Source of the DNA: Flavobacterium sp. NRK1
GTDB lineage: Bacteria; Bacteroidota; Bacteroidia; Flavobacteriales; Flavobacteriaceae
DNA: 64,000 nt
Reading direction: 5' to 3'
Assembly (NCBI RefSeq): GCF_024054175.1
Contig: NZ_JAMXLA010000001.1
Coordinates: 3,160,652-3,224,651, forward strand
The position numbers and the translations under genes are program-made. Shown one piece after another: positions 27,478 to 34,930 of the stretch. Within the stretch, counting starts at the first letter, position 1. Each line of letters begins with the position of its first letter. The notes beneath the pieces are model-generated. The model saw only the letters and a program-made list of their open reading frames with translations, was not told the origin of the DNA and did no database searches.

Positions 27478-28581
27478 ATGGAAACAAAACATGACGATAG
27501 TGTATTAGGCCGTGCAAGAGTACAGAATACTCCTGAACTTGAAGCTTATTATAAAGAACTTGAAAGCCTTGGTGCAGGTGCTTTATGGACAGTAGCTAAT
27601 GATATTGAGCCATGGGAACCACGCACTTCATCAGTACCAATGCTTTGGAAATATGAACAATTACGTGAGTTGGTACTTAAATCATCTGAACTTGTAACTC
27701 CTGAGCAAGCAGGGCGGCGTGTGGTTTATCTTGTAAATGATAAACGCAAAGACGTTAGTGCAGCAGTTGGCTGGTTATATACAGGTATTCAGGTTACCCG
27801 CCCCGGCGAAAGCACATCTGCACACAGGCATAAAGCCTCTGCCCTTAGATTTATAATGGAAGGAGAAGGCGGTTATACTGTTGTAGATGGAAATAAAATA
27901 ATGCTTGAAGTTAACGACTTTGTTATAACACCAAACAGCACATGGCATGAACATGGTGTAGAAGAAGGTGGAAAAACCTGTATATGGCAGGACGGTTTAG
28001 ATATTCCGCTTGTAAATGCATTGGAAGCCAATGATTATGCTGTGTTTGATGGTAAACAACCGCTTACAGCTCCTGTGAATCATCTGCCTTTGACCTATGG
28101 CGGAGCTGGACTTGTACCAGCCGATAAAGAATGGAATAAACCTTACTCTCCCCTTTTTAAGTATTCATGGAAACAGGTATATCCTGCACTTTTGGAAGCA
28201 GCCAAAGTAAATGAAGGATCACCTTATGATGGAATTCTTATGCATTATACAAATCCGGTTACGGGTGGCCATGTCATGCAGACAATGGGGGCTTCAATAC
28301 AATTGTTGCGTGCCGGAGAGCATACAAAAGCGCACAGGCATACAGGGTCATTTGTATATCAATGTGCTAAAGGGCGCGGTTATTCCATAATTGCAGGTAA
28401 ACGTTTTGACTGGAAAGAACGCGATATTTTTTGCGTTCCTTCGTGGGCTTATCATGAACATGTAAACCTTTCAGAAACAGAAGATGCCTGCCTGTTCTCT
28501 TTTAACGATTTGCCGGTAATAACATCACTTGGGTTGTATCAGGAAATGGCACATCCCGAAGGAAATCAATCTATTAAATAA
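27478..28581 (+). CDS. Gentisate 1,2-dioxygenase (bicupin)
   Basis: A 367-residue bicupin ring-cleavage dioxygenase that opens gentisate between C1 and C2 to maleylpyruvate. N-terminal cupin: H116-R-H118 and a late histidine at 157 or 159 (TWHEHG). C-terminal cupin: H286-R-H288 and a late histidine at 326 or 328 (YHEHVN). Family members usually bind catalytic Fe(II) in the N-terminal cupin. Salicylate 1,2-dioxygenase is a close homologue and cannot be fully excluded. ATG at 27478 is preferred over a TTG two codons earlier. It sits in the operon directly before the FAH-family hydrolase. Confidence 0.92.
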   Translation: METKHDDSVLGRARVQNTPELEAYYKELESLGAGALWTVANDIEPWEPRTSSVPMLWKYEQLRELVLKSSELVTPEQAGRRVVYLVNDKRKDVSAAVGWLYTGIQVTRPGESTSAHRHKASALRFIMEGEGGYTVVDGNKIMLEVNDFVITPNSTWHEHGVEEGGKTCIWQDGLDIPLVNALEANDYAVFDGKQPLTAPVNHLPLTYGGAGLVPADKEWNKPYSPLFKYSWKQVYPALLEAAKVNEGSPYDGILMHYTNPVTGGHVMQTMGASIQLLRAGEHTKAHRHTGSFVYQCAKGRGYSIIAGKRFDWKERDIFCVPSWAYHEHVNLSETEDACLFSFNDLPVITSLGLYQEMAHPEGNQSIK

Positions 28582-28597
28582 AAAGAATGAATATATA

Positions 28598-29518
28598 ATG
28601 AAATTAGTTACCTACAGAATAAACCATACTCCTTCCCGCTTAGGATTTATAGAAGAACAGATGATAATTGATGCGGAAAAGCTAGGACATATAAAAAACA
28701 GTCCGCTTCCGGACAATATGCTTGATTTTATTGACTTGGGCATGAATGCTATCAATCATGCTGTGACTCTTATAAATACTGCTACAAAAGAAGAATTGGA
28801 AGAATGTTCCATACCAATAGCAAATGCTACTTTAATGGCTCCCATACCTAAGCCTCGAAAAAATATTTTTGGTATAGGGCTTAACTATACAGAACATGTT
28901 GCAGAATCGGCGCGAACATTAGACACTTCTAAAGAACTGCCACAGGAGCCTGTTATATTTTCTAAACCAACTACAGCTGTTACTGGCCCTGAAACTGATA
29001 TTATCCATAATCAAAAAATAACAAAACAACTTGATTATGAAGTTGAACTCGCAGTTATTATTGGAAAAGGCGGTAAAAACATTTCAAAAGAAAACGCAAT
29101 GGATCATGTTTACGGATATACTGTAATTAATGATATTAGCGCCCGCGACTGCCGCCGTGCCGGACAGTGGATTGTGTCTAAAGGACAGGATACTTTTGCC
29201 CCTATGGGGCCTGTATTGGTAACACGTGACGAAATTGCCGACCCACATAACCTAAATTTGCGCCTTACGGTTAATGGTGTAGAAAAACAAAACTCGAATA
29301 CTAAGTTCATGCTTTTCAATATTGAAGACCTTATTCGTGATTTAAGTACCGTATTTACACTTGAAACCGGAGATATTATAGCAACCGGTACACCGGCAGG
29401 TGTAGGTGCAGGCCGTAATCCTCAGGAATTTATGTGGCCTGGTGATGTTGTTGAAGCTACTGTAGAAGGTATTGGAACATTAAGAAATACTATTGTTGAC
29501 GCTGAAGAAGTTAAATAA
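28598..29518 (+). CDS. FAH-family hydrolase, predicted maleylpyruvate hydrolase
   Basis: A 306-residue fumarylacetoacetate hydrolase-family protein. Seen: GIGLNYTEHVAE, metal ligands E148 and E150 in the DYEVELAVIIGKGGKN motif and D179 (TVINDISARDCRRAGQW), and the terminal ATGTPAGVGAGRNP signature. The ATG at 28598 avoids overlap with the dioxygenase and gives the standard family length. Downstream of a gentisate dioxygenase, the substrate is either maleylpyruvate or fumarylpyruvate. Because no maleylpyruvate isomerase is present and a maleate isomerase follows 13 bases later, direct hydrolysis of maleylpyruvate to maleate and pyruvate is favoured. Confidence 0.88.
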   Translation: MKLVTYRINHTPSRLGFIEEQMIIDAEKLGHIKNSPLPDNMLDFIDLGMNAINHAVTLINTATKEELEECSIPIANATLMAPIPKPRKNIFGIGLNYTEHVAESARTLDTSKELPQEPVIFSKPTTAVTGPETDIIHNQKITKQLDYEVELAVIIGKGGKNISKENAMDHVYGYTVINDISARDCRRAGQWIVSKGQDTFAPMGPVLVTRDEIADPHNLNLRLTVNGVEKQNSNTKFMLFNIEDLIRDLSTVFTLETGDIIATGTPAGVGAGRNPQEFMWPGDVVEATVEGIGTLRNTIVDAEEVK

Positions 29519-29531
29519 TCTGAATTATAAA

Positions 29532-30287
29532 ATGACAAAAAAAACATATAGAATAGGCCAGATTGTACCAAGTTCCAATGTTACAATGGAAACTGAAATT
29601 CCTGCATTATTGCGTTCGCGCGAAACTATTTCCCCTGAGCGCTTTACATTTCATTCAAGCCGTATGAGAATGAAAAAAGTGACCAAAGAAGAACTGGAAG
29701 CAATGGATGCTCAAAGTTTAAAGTGTGCACAGGAACTTTCGGATGCCCATGTAGATGTAATGGGGTATGCATGCCTTGTTGCTATTATGAGTATGGGACG
29801 TGGTTATCATTGTGTATCTGAAGCTAACCTTTATGAAGAAACGGTTAAAAATGATGCCCCTGCTCCTATTGTGACCAGTGCCGGAGCTTTAATTAACGGG
29901 CTGAATGTTTTAGGCGCTAAGAAGGTTGCTGTTATAACACCTTATATGAAGCCTCTCACACAATTAGTAGTAGATTATATTGAACACCAGGGATTTGAAG
30001 TAGTAGATTCTATTGCTTTGGAAATACCTGATAATCTTGAAGTAGCAGCACAGGATCCTATGAATTTACTTGAAATTTATAAACGTTTAAATTTAGAGGG
30101 TGTTGATGTGTTGGTTGTATCGGCATGTGTTCAAATGCCTTCACTTGAAGCTATAGATGCAATAGAAAAAGAAATTGGAATTCCTGTAACATCTGCTGCA
30201 GTATGCACAACATACGAAATGCTTAAAAAACTTAACCTTGACACTAAGGTACCTATGGGTGGAGCCTTATTAAGTGGTAAATATTAA
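29532..30287 (+). CDS. Maleate cis-trans isomerase (Asp/Glu racemase superfamily)
   Basis: A 251-residue maleate isomerase/arylmalonate decarboxylase-type protein. Two cysteines, C81 (VMGYACLVAIMSMG) and C199 (VVSACVQMPSLEAI), are 118 residues apart, the same spacing as the catalytic pair I recall for the Nocardia farcinica enzyme (Cys76 and Cys194). The N-terminal RIGQIVPSSNVTMETEIP motif is also characteristic. It would convert maleate to fumarate, feeding the citric acid cycle. It is the last gene of the operon, ended by a strong hairpin terminator. Confidence 0.88.
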   Translation: MTKKTYRIGQIVPSSNVTMETEIPALLRSRETISPERFTFHSSRMRMKKVTKEELEAMDAQSLKCAQELSDAHVDVMGYACLVAIMSMGRGYHCVSEANLYEETVKNDAPAPIVTSAGALINGLNVLGAKKVAVITPYMKPLTQLVVDYIEHQGFEVVDSIALEIPDNLEVAAQDPMNLLEIYKRLNLEGVDVLVVSACVQMPSLEAIDAIEKEIGIPVTSAAVCTTYEMLKKLNLDTKVPMGGALLSGKY

Positions 30288-30301
30288 TAAAACTTTTATA
30301 A

Positions 30302-30337
30302 ATCTCCCCCTTCATCTGTAAAGGGGGATTTTTTTAT
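30302..30337 (+). terminator. Terminator of the aromatic operon
   Basis: AATCCCCC-type inverted repeat (TCCCCCTT-CATCTGTA-AAGGGGGA) followed by a run of seven T, 15 bases after the last gene. It is also positioned to end the convergent XRE regulator transcript. Confidence 0.85.
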
Positions 30338-30345
30338 AAATCATT

Positions 30346-30729
30346 TTAAATATCGCCAAATTTATTACGGTACCGGTCTACCTCTGCTTCTGTTTTTTCT
30401 AATAATTTTTGCAGAAGCTGTATTTTATCTTCGTAAAGACTTTTAATAAAGTCAGTATTATCAGTAGTTATAGTAATACTACCATTATTATTACCTTTTA
30501 CATTATTAAAACTATTAAAATACTTCTGACTGTCAAAAGCTATTATATCTTCAATATTGATTTCAAGTATTTTTGCTATCTGTATTAATTTAGCATATGT
30601 AAGTACTGTTGTACCATTTTCTATCTTGCTATAGCCTGCCTGGGTTATACCCAACTTCTCTGCCATATATTCCTGAGTGAGATTTTTCAGCTCACGTATA
30701 TTTCTGATTTTTTCTTCTACTGTGGCCAT
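30346..30729 (-). CDS. XRE-family transcriptional regulator
   Basis: A 127-residue protein with an N-terminal helix-turn-helix of the Cro/CI type (about residues 7-62: LKNLTQEYMAEKLGITQAGYSKIENG), a serine/asparagine-rich linker and a charged C-terminal helix (YEDKIQLLQKLLEKTEAEVDRYR) that may dimerise as a coiled coil. It is convergent with the aromatic operon and separated from it only by the shared terminator. It could regulate the operon, but many Flavobacteria carry similar orphan regulators, so this is weak positional inference. Confidence 0.85.
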   Translation of the reverse strand: MATVEEKIRNIRELKNLTQEYMAEKLGITQAGYSKIENGTTVLTYAKLIQIAKILEINIEDIIAFDSQKYFNSFNNVKGNNNGSITITTDNTDFIKSLYEDKIQLLQKLLEKTEAEVDRYRNKFGDI

Positions 30730-30925
30730 TTTTCTTATTTTAAATTATAACCATTAGGAATATAATACAACTGTGATATTAATATTTTATAAACGATAAA
30801 TAATAGTTTTGATGTGCCAATCCAACCATACCTTATCTACTATTTTACTACCGCTATAAAGGCCTCATTGATATAAATTAATAAGGTTTCATTTCATTAT
30901 TTTTTACGTTCACTGCAAAAATACT

Positions 30926-31456
30926 ATGGTATTTATTGCAATGGATATTATTGCCTTAACCGATTATAATATTATCATGCATTATTCAGGTAAAGTTCCT
31001 GTTATAAATAAAATTATTACTCTAAATACAGAAGTAATAGAGATTAGGTATAACAACAAAAAAATGACGTTAGCCTTTTCTGATGTGCATGATATTAAGC
31101 TTGTTAAAATGAAAATTAAAAAAAATATACTACTATTAAATACTCTTCTTGTAAGCCTGGTACTTGTGCCTATTGCTTTTTATCAGAAATTTGAAAATGT
31201 TAATGTAATAATAATATACGTTATATTATTACTTTTTATGCTGCATTTTAAAAGCCATAGATATGAACAGGCTTATTACATAAAAATAATTCTTAAAAGC
31301 GGAAAACGTTTGCGTTTAAAGATTGATTATAAAGACCGTCTTGATGTGATAAGAGAAATAACTACTTATATAGATTTTCGTTTCAGGCAGTCAATGTATG
31401 AGTTATTTCATGATACTAAAGAAAATAAGCCATCAATTAATACTAGTGCTTCTTAA
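30926..31456 (+). CDS. Hypothetical membrane protein
   Basis: A 176-residue protein, divergent from the XRE gene. Residues about 1-60 are soluble and strand-rich (PVINKIITLNTEVIEIRYNNKKMTLAF), followed by two hydrophobic helices (about 72-90, NILLLNTLLVSLVLVPIAF, and about 98-114, VIIIYVILLLFML), then a basic cytosolic tail. The pattern resembles single-PH-like domain proteins with a helical hairpin, but I do not recognise a family. Nothing in the sequence shows its function. Confidence 0.65.
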   Translation: MVFIAMDIIALTDYNIIMHYSGKVPVINKIITLNTEVIEIRYNNKKMTLAFSDVHDIKLVKMKIKKNILLLNTLLVSLVLVPIAFYQKFENVNVIIIYVILLLFMLHFKSHRYEQAYYIKIILKSGKRLRLKIDYKDRLDVIREITTYIDFRFRQSMYELFHDTKENKPSINTSAS

Positions 31457-31803
31457 TAATTAATTACAATTTTAACAACAACTTTTCAATGAGCATGGGG
31501 TCTGGTCTACTATATCCATTATGGAATCACACAAATATAATATCCAAAATCTAATTTAAAAAATTAACAATATACATTTAATCGATAATTTATAATTAAA
31601 TTTTTGAATAATTAATTAATTGCAGTAATATCAATCATTTACTTTTTAATTATTTAAATAAAAAAATTATATTATAGATTTAATAATATTTCGCTCGTGC
31701 CAGAATTTTCGCTGAATTTTGGCACGAGCGCAACTAATAATATTTTAGTTACTTATATTCCTGCAAAAAAGAGTAATTTAGGGCTACAAATTTTTCAATA
31801 TTA
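31457..31803. other. Intergenic region upstream of the histidine kinase
   Basis: A gap of about 350 AT-rich bases. The only striking structure is the hairpin at 31691-31731 with its flanking 10-base direct repeats, described separately. A GC-richer patch at 31490-31540 (around GCATGGGGTCTGGTC) carries no ORF and no clear fold. No perfect -7 box is seen before the kinase. Confidence 0.5.
31681..31744. repeat. 15-bp-arm inverted repeat flanked by 10-bp direct repeats
   Basis: The arms GCTCGTGCCAGAATT and AATTTTGGCACGAGC pair with one mismatch around a loop of about eight bases. The unit is bounded on both sides by the identical 10-mer TAATAATATT (31681-31690 and 31735-31744), so it looks like a 44-base insert with a target duplication. 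The GC-rich arms contrast with the AT-rich surroundings. It lacks a T-run directly after the stem, so it is not an obvious terminator. Confidence 0.6.
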
Positions 31804-33117
31804 ATGGAGATACGCGAAGAGGAATTTAAAAAGGATATTTCAGCTATTGAGGCGATGCCAATAGTTTCAACAATATTGAATATAATTTGCCACACAACAG
31901 GTATGGGATTTGCAGCTATTGCAAGAGTTACATCTGACCGCTGGATTACATGCAGTGTTCGCGATGATATTAATTTCGGACTTAAACCTGGTGACGAACT
32001 TGAAGTTAAAACTACTATTTGTGATGAAATCAGAGAATCAAAGAAAAAGGTTGTTATAAACCATGTTTCAGAAAATTTAGATTTTAAATATCATCATACG
32101 CCTGCTAAATATGGTTTCCAAAGCTATATATCAGTACCTATCATTAAAAAAAATGGTAGCTTTTTTGGAACTTTGTGTGCTATAGATCCAAATCCGAATG
32201 TACTTGATACCCCAACCGTAATAGGGATGTTTGAACTATATGCCGATTTAATTTCCTTTCATCTTAATGCAATTGAAGATGCCAGAATAAATGAAACCAT
32301 TTTAAGTGAAGAAAGGGCATTTAATAATGAATTGGAAGATTTGGTTAAAAAGCGAACAGGAGAACTCAAAGAGTACAATATATCCTTAGAAAAAATGAAT
32401 AAAGATTTACAGGCTTTTGCTTTTATATCAAGTCATGATCTTCAGGAACCTCTTAGAAAAATTCAGACGATTGTTAGTATTATAAATGAAAAAGAAAGTA
32501 AAAACTTAAGTAAAAAAGGAAAAGATTATTTTGGCAGAATTCAAAAGGCAGCAGAAAGAATGCAATCTCTCATAAATGATCTTTTAGCTTATTCAAGAAC
32601 AACTATTGTACAAAATAATTTTGAAGAAACAGATTTAATTAAAATAGTTAATGATGTAAAAGATGATTTTTCTGATGATCTTAAAAATTCAGGAGGTGTA
32701 ATTTCTGTTACTGAAATGTGCAGAGCAAATGTAATTCCTTTTCAATTCAGGCAATTGTTATATAATTTAGTGAGTAATTCAATTAAATTCAGTTCTGATA
32801 AAAGACCTTTAATAATTACTATTGAAGGACATATAGAAAACAGTAATACTATACCACTAAAAAAAATAAAACCTGATACGCAGTATTGCCATATAATATT
32901 TTCAGATAATGGTATCGGTTTTTCATCAAAATTTAATGAACGTATTTTTGAATTGTTCCAACAACTTAACGACAAGGTAAAATATGCCGGTACCGGTATA
33001 GGTTTAGCAATAGTTAAAAGAATTGTAGAAAATCATAATGGATTTATTACAGCCTATGGAGAACCTGATAAGGGGTCAACATTTGATATTTATATTCCTT
33101 TAAAACAATCTCAATAA
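31804..33117 (+). CDS. GAF-domain sensor histidine kinase
   Basis: A 437-residue cytosolic histidine kinase. Domain order: GAF (about 15-160), coiled-coil linker (165-200), HisKA with the phospho-accepting H211 (FISSHDLQEPLRKIQ), and HATPase_c with the N box (LVSNSIKFS), G1 box (SDNGIGF) and G2 box (GTGIGLAIVKRIVENHNG). No membrane segment is present, so it senses an internal signal, and no response regulator lies beside it. The GAF region lacks an obvious phytochrome chromophore motif. It is monocistronic, preceded by the hairpin region. Confidence 0.9.
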   Translation: MEIREEEFKKDISAIEAMPIVSTILNIICHTTGMGFAAIARVTSDRWITCSVRDDINFGLKPGDELEVKTTICDEIRESKKKVVINHVSENLDFKYHHTPAKYGFQSYISVPIIKKNGSFFGTLCAIDPNPNVLDTPTVIGMFELYADLISFHLNAIEDARINETILSEERAFNNELEDLVKKRTGELKEYNISLEKMNKDLQAFAFISSHDLQEPLRKIQTIVSIINEKESKNLSKKGKDYFGRIQKAAERMQSLINDLLAYSRTTIVQNNFEETDLIKIVNDVKDDFSDDLKNSGGVISVTEMCRANVIPFQFRQLLYNLVSNSIKFSSDKRPLIITIEGHIENSNTIPLKKIKPDTQYCHIIFSDNGIGFSSKFNERIFELFQQLNDKVKYAGTGIGLAIVKRIVENHNGFITAYGEPDKGSTFDIYIPLKQSQ

Positions 33118-33125
33118 CTTTTTAA

Positions 33126-34067
33126 TTAATCAGTAGTTTCAATCATCCAGGGGCGATTTTTCCCTCCAAAATACTTCGCTTCAATATAGATTTTCTTTAC
33201 GTTTGGAAATGCTGCTTTTATATCTTCTTCTAATTTATTTACAGATTCAAAAAGTTCTTCTACTGTCATTTCTTTTTTGAATTCTACATCAAGAGCTAAC
33301 AATATTTCATCAGGTGCTAAATGCATTGTAAGCGGAAAATAAAGAGTTTGTACTTTCTCTTCTTTTTTTACCAGATTATAAATACCCTCAACTATTTCTT
33401 TGTTTGCACTCTCCCCTACCAATAAACCTTTACTTTCCTTTACCATAGTAATTGCTACGATAATAAGTACAAACCCTATAAGCATAGAAGCTAAAGCATC
33501 AAAAAGCGGATTTTGAAAATAGTGCCCTAAAAAAACACCTAATAAAGCAATAATAAGCCCTGTAATAGCAGCGCTTTCTTCATAAATAACAGCGAAAAGC
33601 CCTGGATCTTTACTCATACTTACTTCTTCCCAAAATCCTAGTTTCCCCTTACTTTTATTAAATTCCTTTACCGCATAAATTAAAGAAGCTCCTTCAAACA
33701 CCATTGAAGAAAATAATACAATATAATTCCAGAAGGGATCTTTTAATTGTACCGGATGCTGCAAATGTGAAATACCCTCATAAACGGACATTCCTCCTCC
33801 TAATGAGAAAACGAGGATAGCAACAATCAGTGACCAGAAGTAAATTTCTTTTCCATGTCCAAATGGATGACCTCTGTCAGGCGGGCGCTGGCTCCGTTTC
33901 ATTCCGAGCAAAAGCAGTAAAGAATTTCCACTGTCTACTGCACTGTGTATTCCTTCACTAACCATTGCAGAACTACCGGTAACGGAAGCTGCAACAAATT
34001 TGACTACGGCAATTGCAATATTTGCAATTAAGGCTCCATAAATGGCTATTTTAGAATTTCCTTTCAT
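33126..34067 (-). CDS. CDF-family cation efflux transporter
   Basis: A 313-residue cation diffusion facilitator with six predicted membrane helices in the first 210 residues and a cytosolic C-terminal domain of about 90 residues. Seen: the SAMVSEGIHSAVDSGNSLLLLLG helix 2 motif with its metal-site residues, and PDRGHPFGHGKEIYFWSLI at helix 3. It probably exports Zn, Fe or Mn ions. The ATG at 34067 (MKGNSKIAIYGALIANI) is preferred to one nine codons upstream, which would start in the downstream terminator of the next gene. Confidence 0.88.
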   Translation of the reverse strand: MKGNSKIAIYGALIANIAIAVVKFVAASVTGSSAMVSEGIHSAVDSGNSLLLLLGMKRSQRPPDRGHPFGHGKEIYFWSLIVAILVFSLGGGMSVYEGISHLQHPVQLKDPFWNYIVLFSSMVFEGASLIYAVKEFNKSKGKLGFWEEVSMSKDPGLFAVIYEESAAITGLIIALLGVFLGHYFQNPLFDALASMLIGFVLIIVAITMVKESKGLLVGESANKEIVEGIYNLVKKEEKVQTLYFPLTMHLAPDEILLALDVEFKKEMTVEELFESVNKLEEDIKAAFPNVKKIYIEAKYFGGKNRPWMIETTD

Positions 34068-34082
34068 TAATAATGCTCTTAA

Positions 34083-34118
34083 AAAAATCCCCAATACTTA
34101 AAGCAAGTATTGGGGAAA
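34083..34118 (-). terminator. Terminator for the acidic small protein gene
   Basis: CCCCAATACTT-AAAGC-AAGTATTGGGG is an 11-bp perfect stem followed on the minus strand by a T-run. It lies between the gene at 34141-34497 and the CDF gene. Confidence 0.8.
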
Positions 34119-34140
34119 GGATATAATTTAGTAAAATGAA

Positions 34141-34497
34141 TTAATAACGTTCGTTTGTTTCTTCAAAGTCATCATCATCACTTGAAATAGATTTATTCTG
34201 ATCTTCATCAAGATCTATATTATCATCAAGCATATAATCATCCTGATTAAAAGCATCGGAATTTTTACTATTGCCACCTTCCTCTTTCCATGTTTTTTTA
34301 TGAGTTTCAGCACCAAAATCTGCTTTATCAGAATTTAGTATAGGCATCTCTTTTGTATAGCTTACTCCCGGCTGCTCTAATGCAAGATATTTATCTGTAT
34401 CATCCAATTCTTTATTTTCATGATGTGGTGGATGTTTCTGTTCATGATGATTTACAAAAGTGCCTTTTTTGTGTTCTTTTCCCGATTCATTTTTCAT
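34141..34497 (-). CDS. Small acidic, histidine-rich hypothetical protein
   Basis: A 118-residue hydrophilic protein with very low hydrophobic content. The N-terminus is His/Lys-rich (HHEQKHPPHHENKELDD) and the C-terminus strongly acidic (DEDQNKSISSDDDDFEE), so it is probably disordered. No family recognised. It has a dedicated terminator and sits beside a metal efflux gene; the histidine cluster could bind metal, but composition alone does not show that. Confidence 0.6.
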   Translation of the reverse strand: MKNESGKEHKKGTFVNHHEQKHPPHHENKELDDTDKYLALEQPGVSYTKEMPILNSDKADFGAETHKKTWKEEGGNSKNSDAFNQDDYMLDDNIDLDEDQNKSISSDDDDFEETNERY

Positions 34498-34513
34498 AAC
34501 AAATGTTTTTTTT

Positions 34514-34708
34514 TTAAAGCAATAGTATAGTGCTTATCTCATTAATTTTAAGAAGCTTTAAATTATTCATTAAAAGATTTTTTAGCAATAGACTGCAGGA
34601 AAGTTCTTCAACTTTTTCACTCTCTTCAGCAAATTCCGCAGCAGCCTTCTCGTATGACAAAGCATTTAATTCATTAATGCTATTCATATGTGTAATGACG
34701 CGTTCCAT
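34514..34708 (-). pseudogene. Small helical protein gene with a probable 1-base frameshift
   Basis: A 64-residue ORF whose first 36 residues look like a real coiled-coil protein (MNSINELNALSYEKAAAEFA), while the last 25 are improbable leucine/asparagine-rich sequence. Adding one base in the A-run at 34600-34602 (T-run on the minus strand) restores a sensible tail EELFLQSIAKKSFNE and a stop at 34563-34565. I read it as a small gene of about 48 codons carrying a -1 frameshift or a homopolymer sequencing error. Function unknown. The ORF on the opposite strand here is rejected. Confidence 0.35.
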
Positions 34709-34918
34709 GATCCTGTATTTTTTAAATGTATTATTGCTTCTTTTATGGTACTCCTAAGTTACGTAGTAAAATCGTAATTATTCTATAATATAGTATTAAA
34801 TTATAGCCAAATTCAATCAAAATGCTAAGTTATTGAAAAATAACTACTGCCATAGCTTTTTAACAGCCTCTAAAAGTTAAACCTTAGGGTTTATTCAATT
34901 AAACAAAAAGTTATTTAA

Positions 34919-34926
34919 TAATTTTG
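34919..34926 (+). promoter_or_regulatory. TAnnTTTG box immediately before the DUF763 start
   Basis: TAATTTTG ends five bases before the ATG at 34931. In this promoter class, transcription starts about that distance downstream, so the transcript may be leaderless. Confidence 0.45.
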
Positions 34927-34930
34927 TTAC

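Noticed and set aside
34141..34497. The acidic, His-rich small protein as a dedicated metal chaperone for the CDF transporter
   Set aside because: Only composition and proximity suggest it, and a terminator separates the genes.
34530..34757. Plus-strand 75-residue ORF opposite the small helical gene
   Set aside because: Leucine/phenylalanine/serine-rich antisense shadow without a credible start signal or protein-like composition; the minus strand reads better.
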